Part shown: piece by piece, positions 37,434 through 37,667 of the stretch
Layout: each line of letters starts with the position of its first letter
Numbering within the stretch: the stretch's first letter is position 1
Source of the DNA: Halochromatium salexigens
Lineage (GTDB): Bacteria; Pseudomonadota; Gammaproteobacteria; Chromatiales; Chromatiaceae
DNA length: 37,667 nucleotides
Direction: 5' to 3'
Assembly (NCBI RefSeq): GCF_016653295.1
Contig: NZ_NHSF01000053.1
Span: 1-37,667, forward strand
Notes under the pieces: model-generated
What the model saw: the letters and a program-made list of their open reading frames with translations, nothing else
What the model was told of the DNA's origin: nothing
The model's database searches: none
Position numbers and translations under genes: made by a program

Positions 37434-37542
37434 TCCTCTGCTGCGTGTGGAAAGTGCCTTTTTTCTCAGGCCGGTGTCAATAAACTTTACACGCGAGTAA
37501 GCGTTCAGCCCCTCCCCCAGAAACCTTCGCTGCGCACTCAGC

Positions 37543-37604
37543 ACGGCAAATCCGTTCTAACCAGCGGTCGCCAATCGGGCGTCGTGGGGTGGGGAATTTG
37601 CCGT
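37543..37604. repeat. 9-base inverted repeat around the end of a minus-strand gene
   Basis: ACGGCAAAT (37543-37551) and ATTTGCCGT (37596-37604) are perfect complements separated by 44 bases, spanning the stop codon of the partial gene that enters from the right edge. It could be a long-loop hairpin or a remnant of a mobile element end. Confidence 0.4.
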
Positions 37605-37667
37605 CATGCCCAGATAATCGAAGACGCGGCGGACCTTGCGCGCGAGCTTATCGATGGTCGCAGCCAC
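37557..37667 (-). CDS. C-terminal end of an unidentified protein (partial)
   Basis: On the minus strand, from the right edge to TAG 37559-37557, an open frame encodes 36 residues, beginning VAATIDKLARKVRRVFDYLGM and then a Pro/His/Ala tail. The helical, basic first part looks like a genuine C-terminus and might be from a transposase, but I do not recognise the family. The 123 bases between menH and its stop hold no gene and no clear terminator. Confidence 0.35.
   Translation of the reverse strand: MAATIDKLARKVRRVFDYLGMTANSPPHDARLATAG

Overview
The window is a GC-rich, almost fully coding stretch of chromosome from a gammaproteobacterium. The gene order trpDC - crp/vfr-type regulator - yhfA - speD - coq7 resembles Pseudomonas and purple sulfur bacteria. 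Ubiquinone (coq7) and menaquinone (men) genes together, plus ATPase/nuclease proteins of a kind I associate with Chromatiaceae and cyanobacteria, make a Chromatiales-like host my best guess. No photosynthesis gene is present to prove it.

Layout: (1) 1-4592, plus strand: tail of an unknown gene, then glyQ-glyS-gmhB-plsC. (2) 4589-11368, minus strand: the replication block dnaA-dnaN-recF-gyrB. The AT-rich dnaA-dnaN spacer carries DnaA boxes and a dnaN promoter. The recF-gyrB spacer and the 3' end of recF carry four parS-type ParB sites. (3) 11505-15677, plus strand: rpmH-rnpA-yidD-yidC-mnmE, diverging from dnaA. (4) 15733-22012: trpD-trpC, a Crp/Vfr regulator, a YhfA/OsmC protein, speD, then coq7 coupled to an orphan GlcF-like iron-sulfur protein, and a thioredoxin-like [2Fe-2S] ferredoxin. 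(5) 22040-26257: a glycosyltransferase remnant fused to the tail of bcp, an EnvZ/OmpR-type two-component pair, a divergent 51-residue membrane protein with a strong terminator, and a SOUL haem-binding protein. (6) 26343-37433: an alpha/beta hydrolase with an atypical nucleophile elbow, then the menaquinone genes menF-menD-menB-menA-menC-menH. Between menC and menH sit two PD-(D/E)XK-type nuclease genes, one an ATPase-nuclease protein split by a single in-frame TAG. The right edge holds the tail of another unknown gene.

How it works together: region 2 supplies initiation, clamp loading target, repair, supercoiling and segregation sites at what is very probably the chromosome origin. Regions 3 and 4 are housekeeping. 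The men genes make MK from chorismate, although menE is not in the window. Many neighbours overlap by ATGA (glyQ/glyS, rnpA/yidD, yidC/mnmE, trpD/trpC, fe-s/coq7, menF/menD), which implies translational coupling.

I see no clearly new multi-gene system. The best candidates for a second look are the nuclease/ATPase island inside the men cluster with its in-frame amber codon, the paired palindromes between ompR and the small membrane protein gene, and the coq7-coupled orphan iron-sulfur protein.
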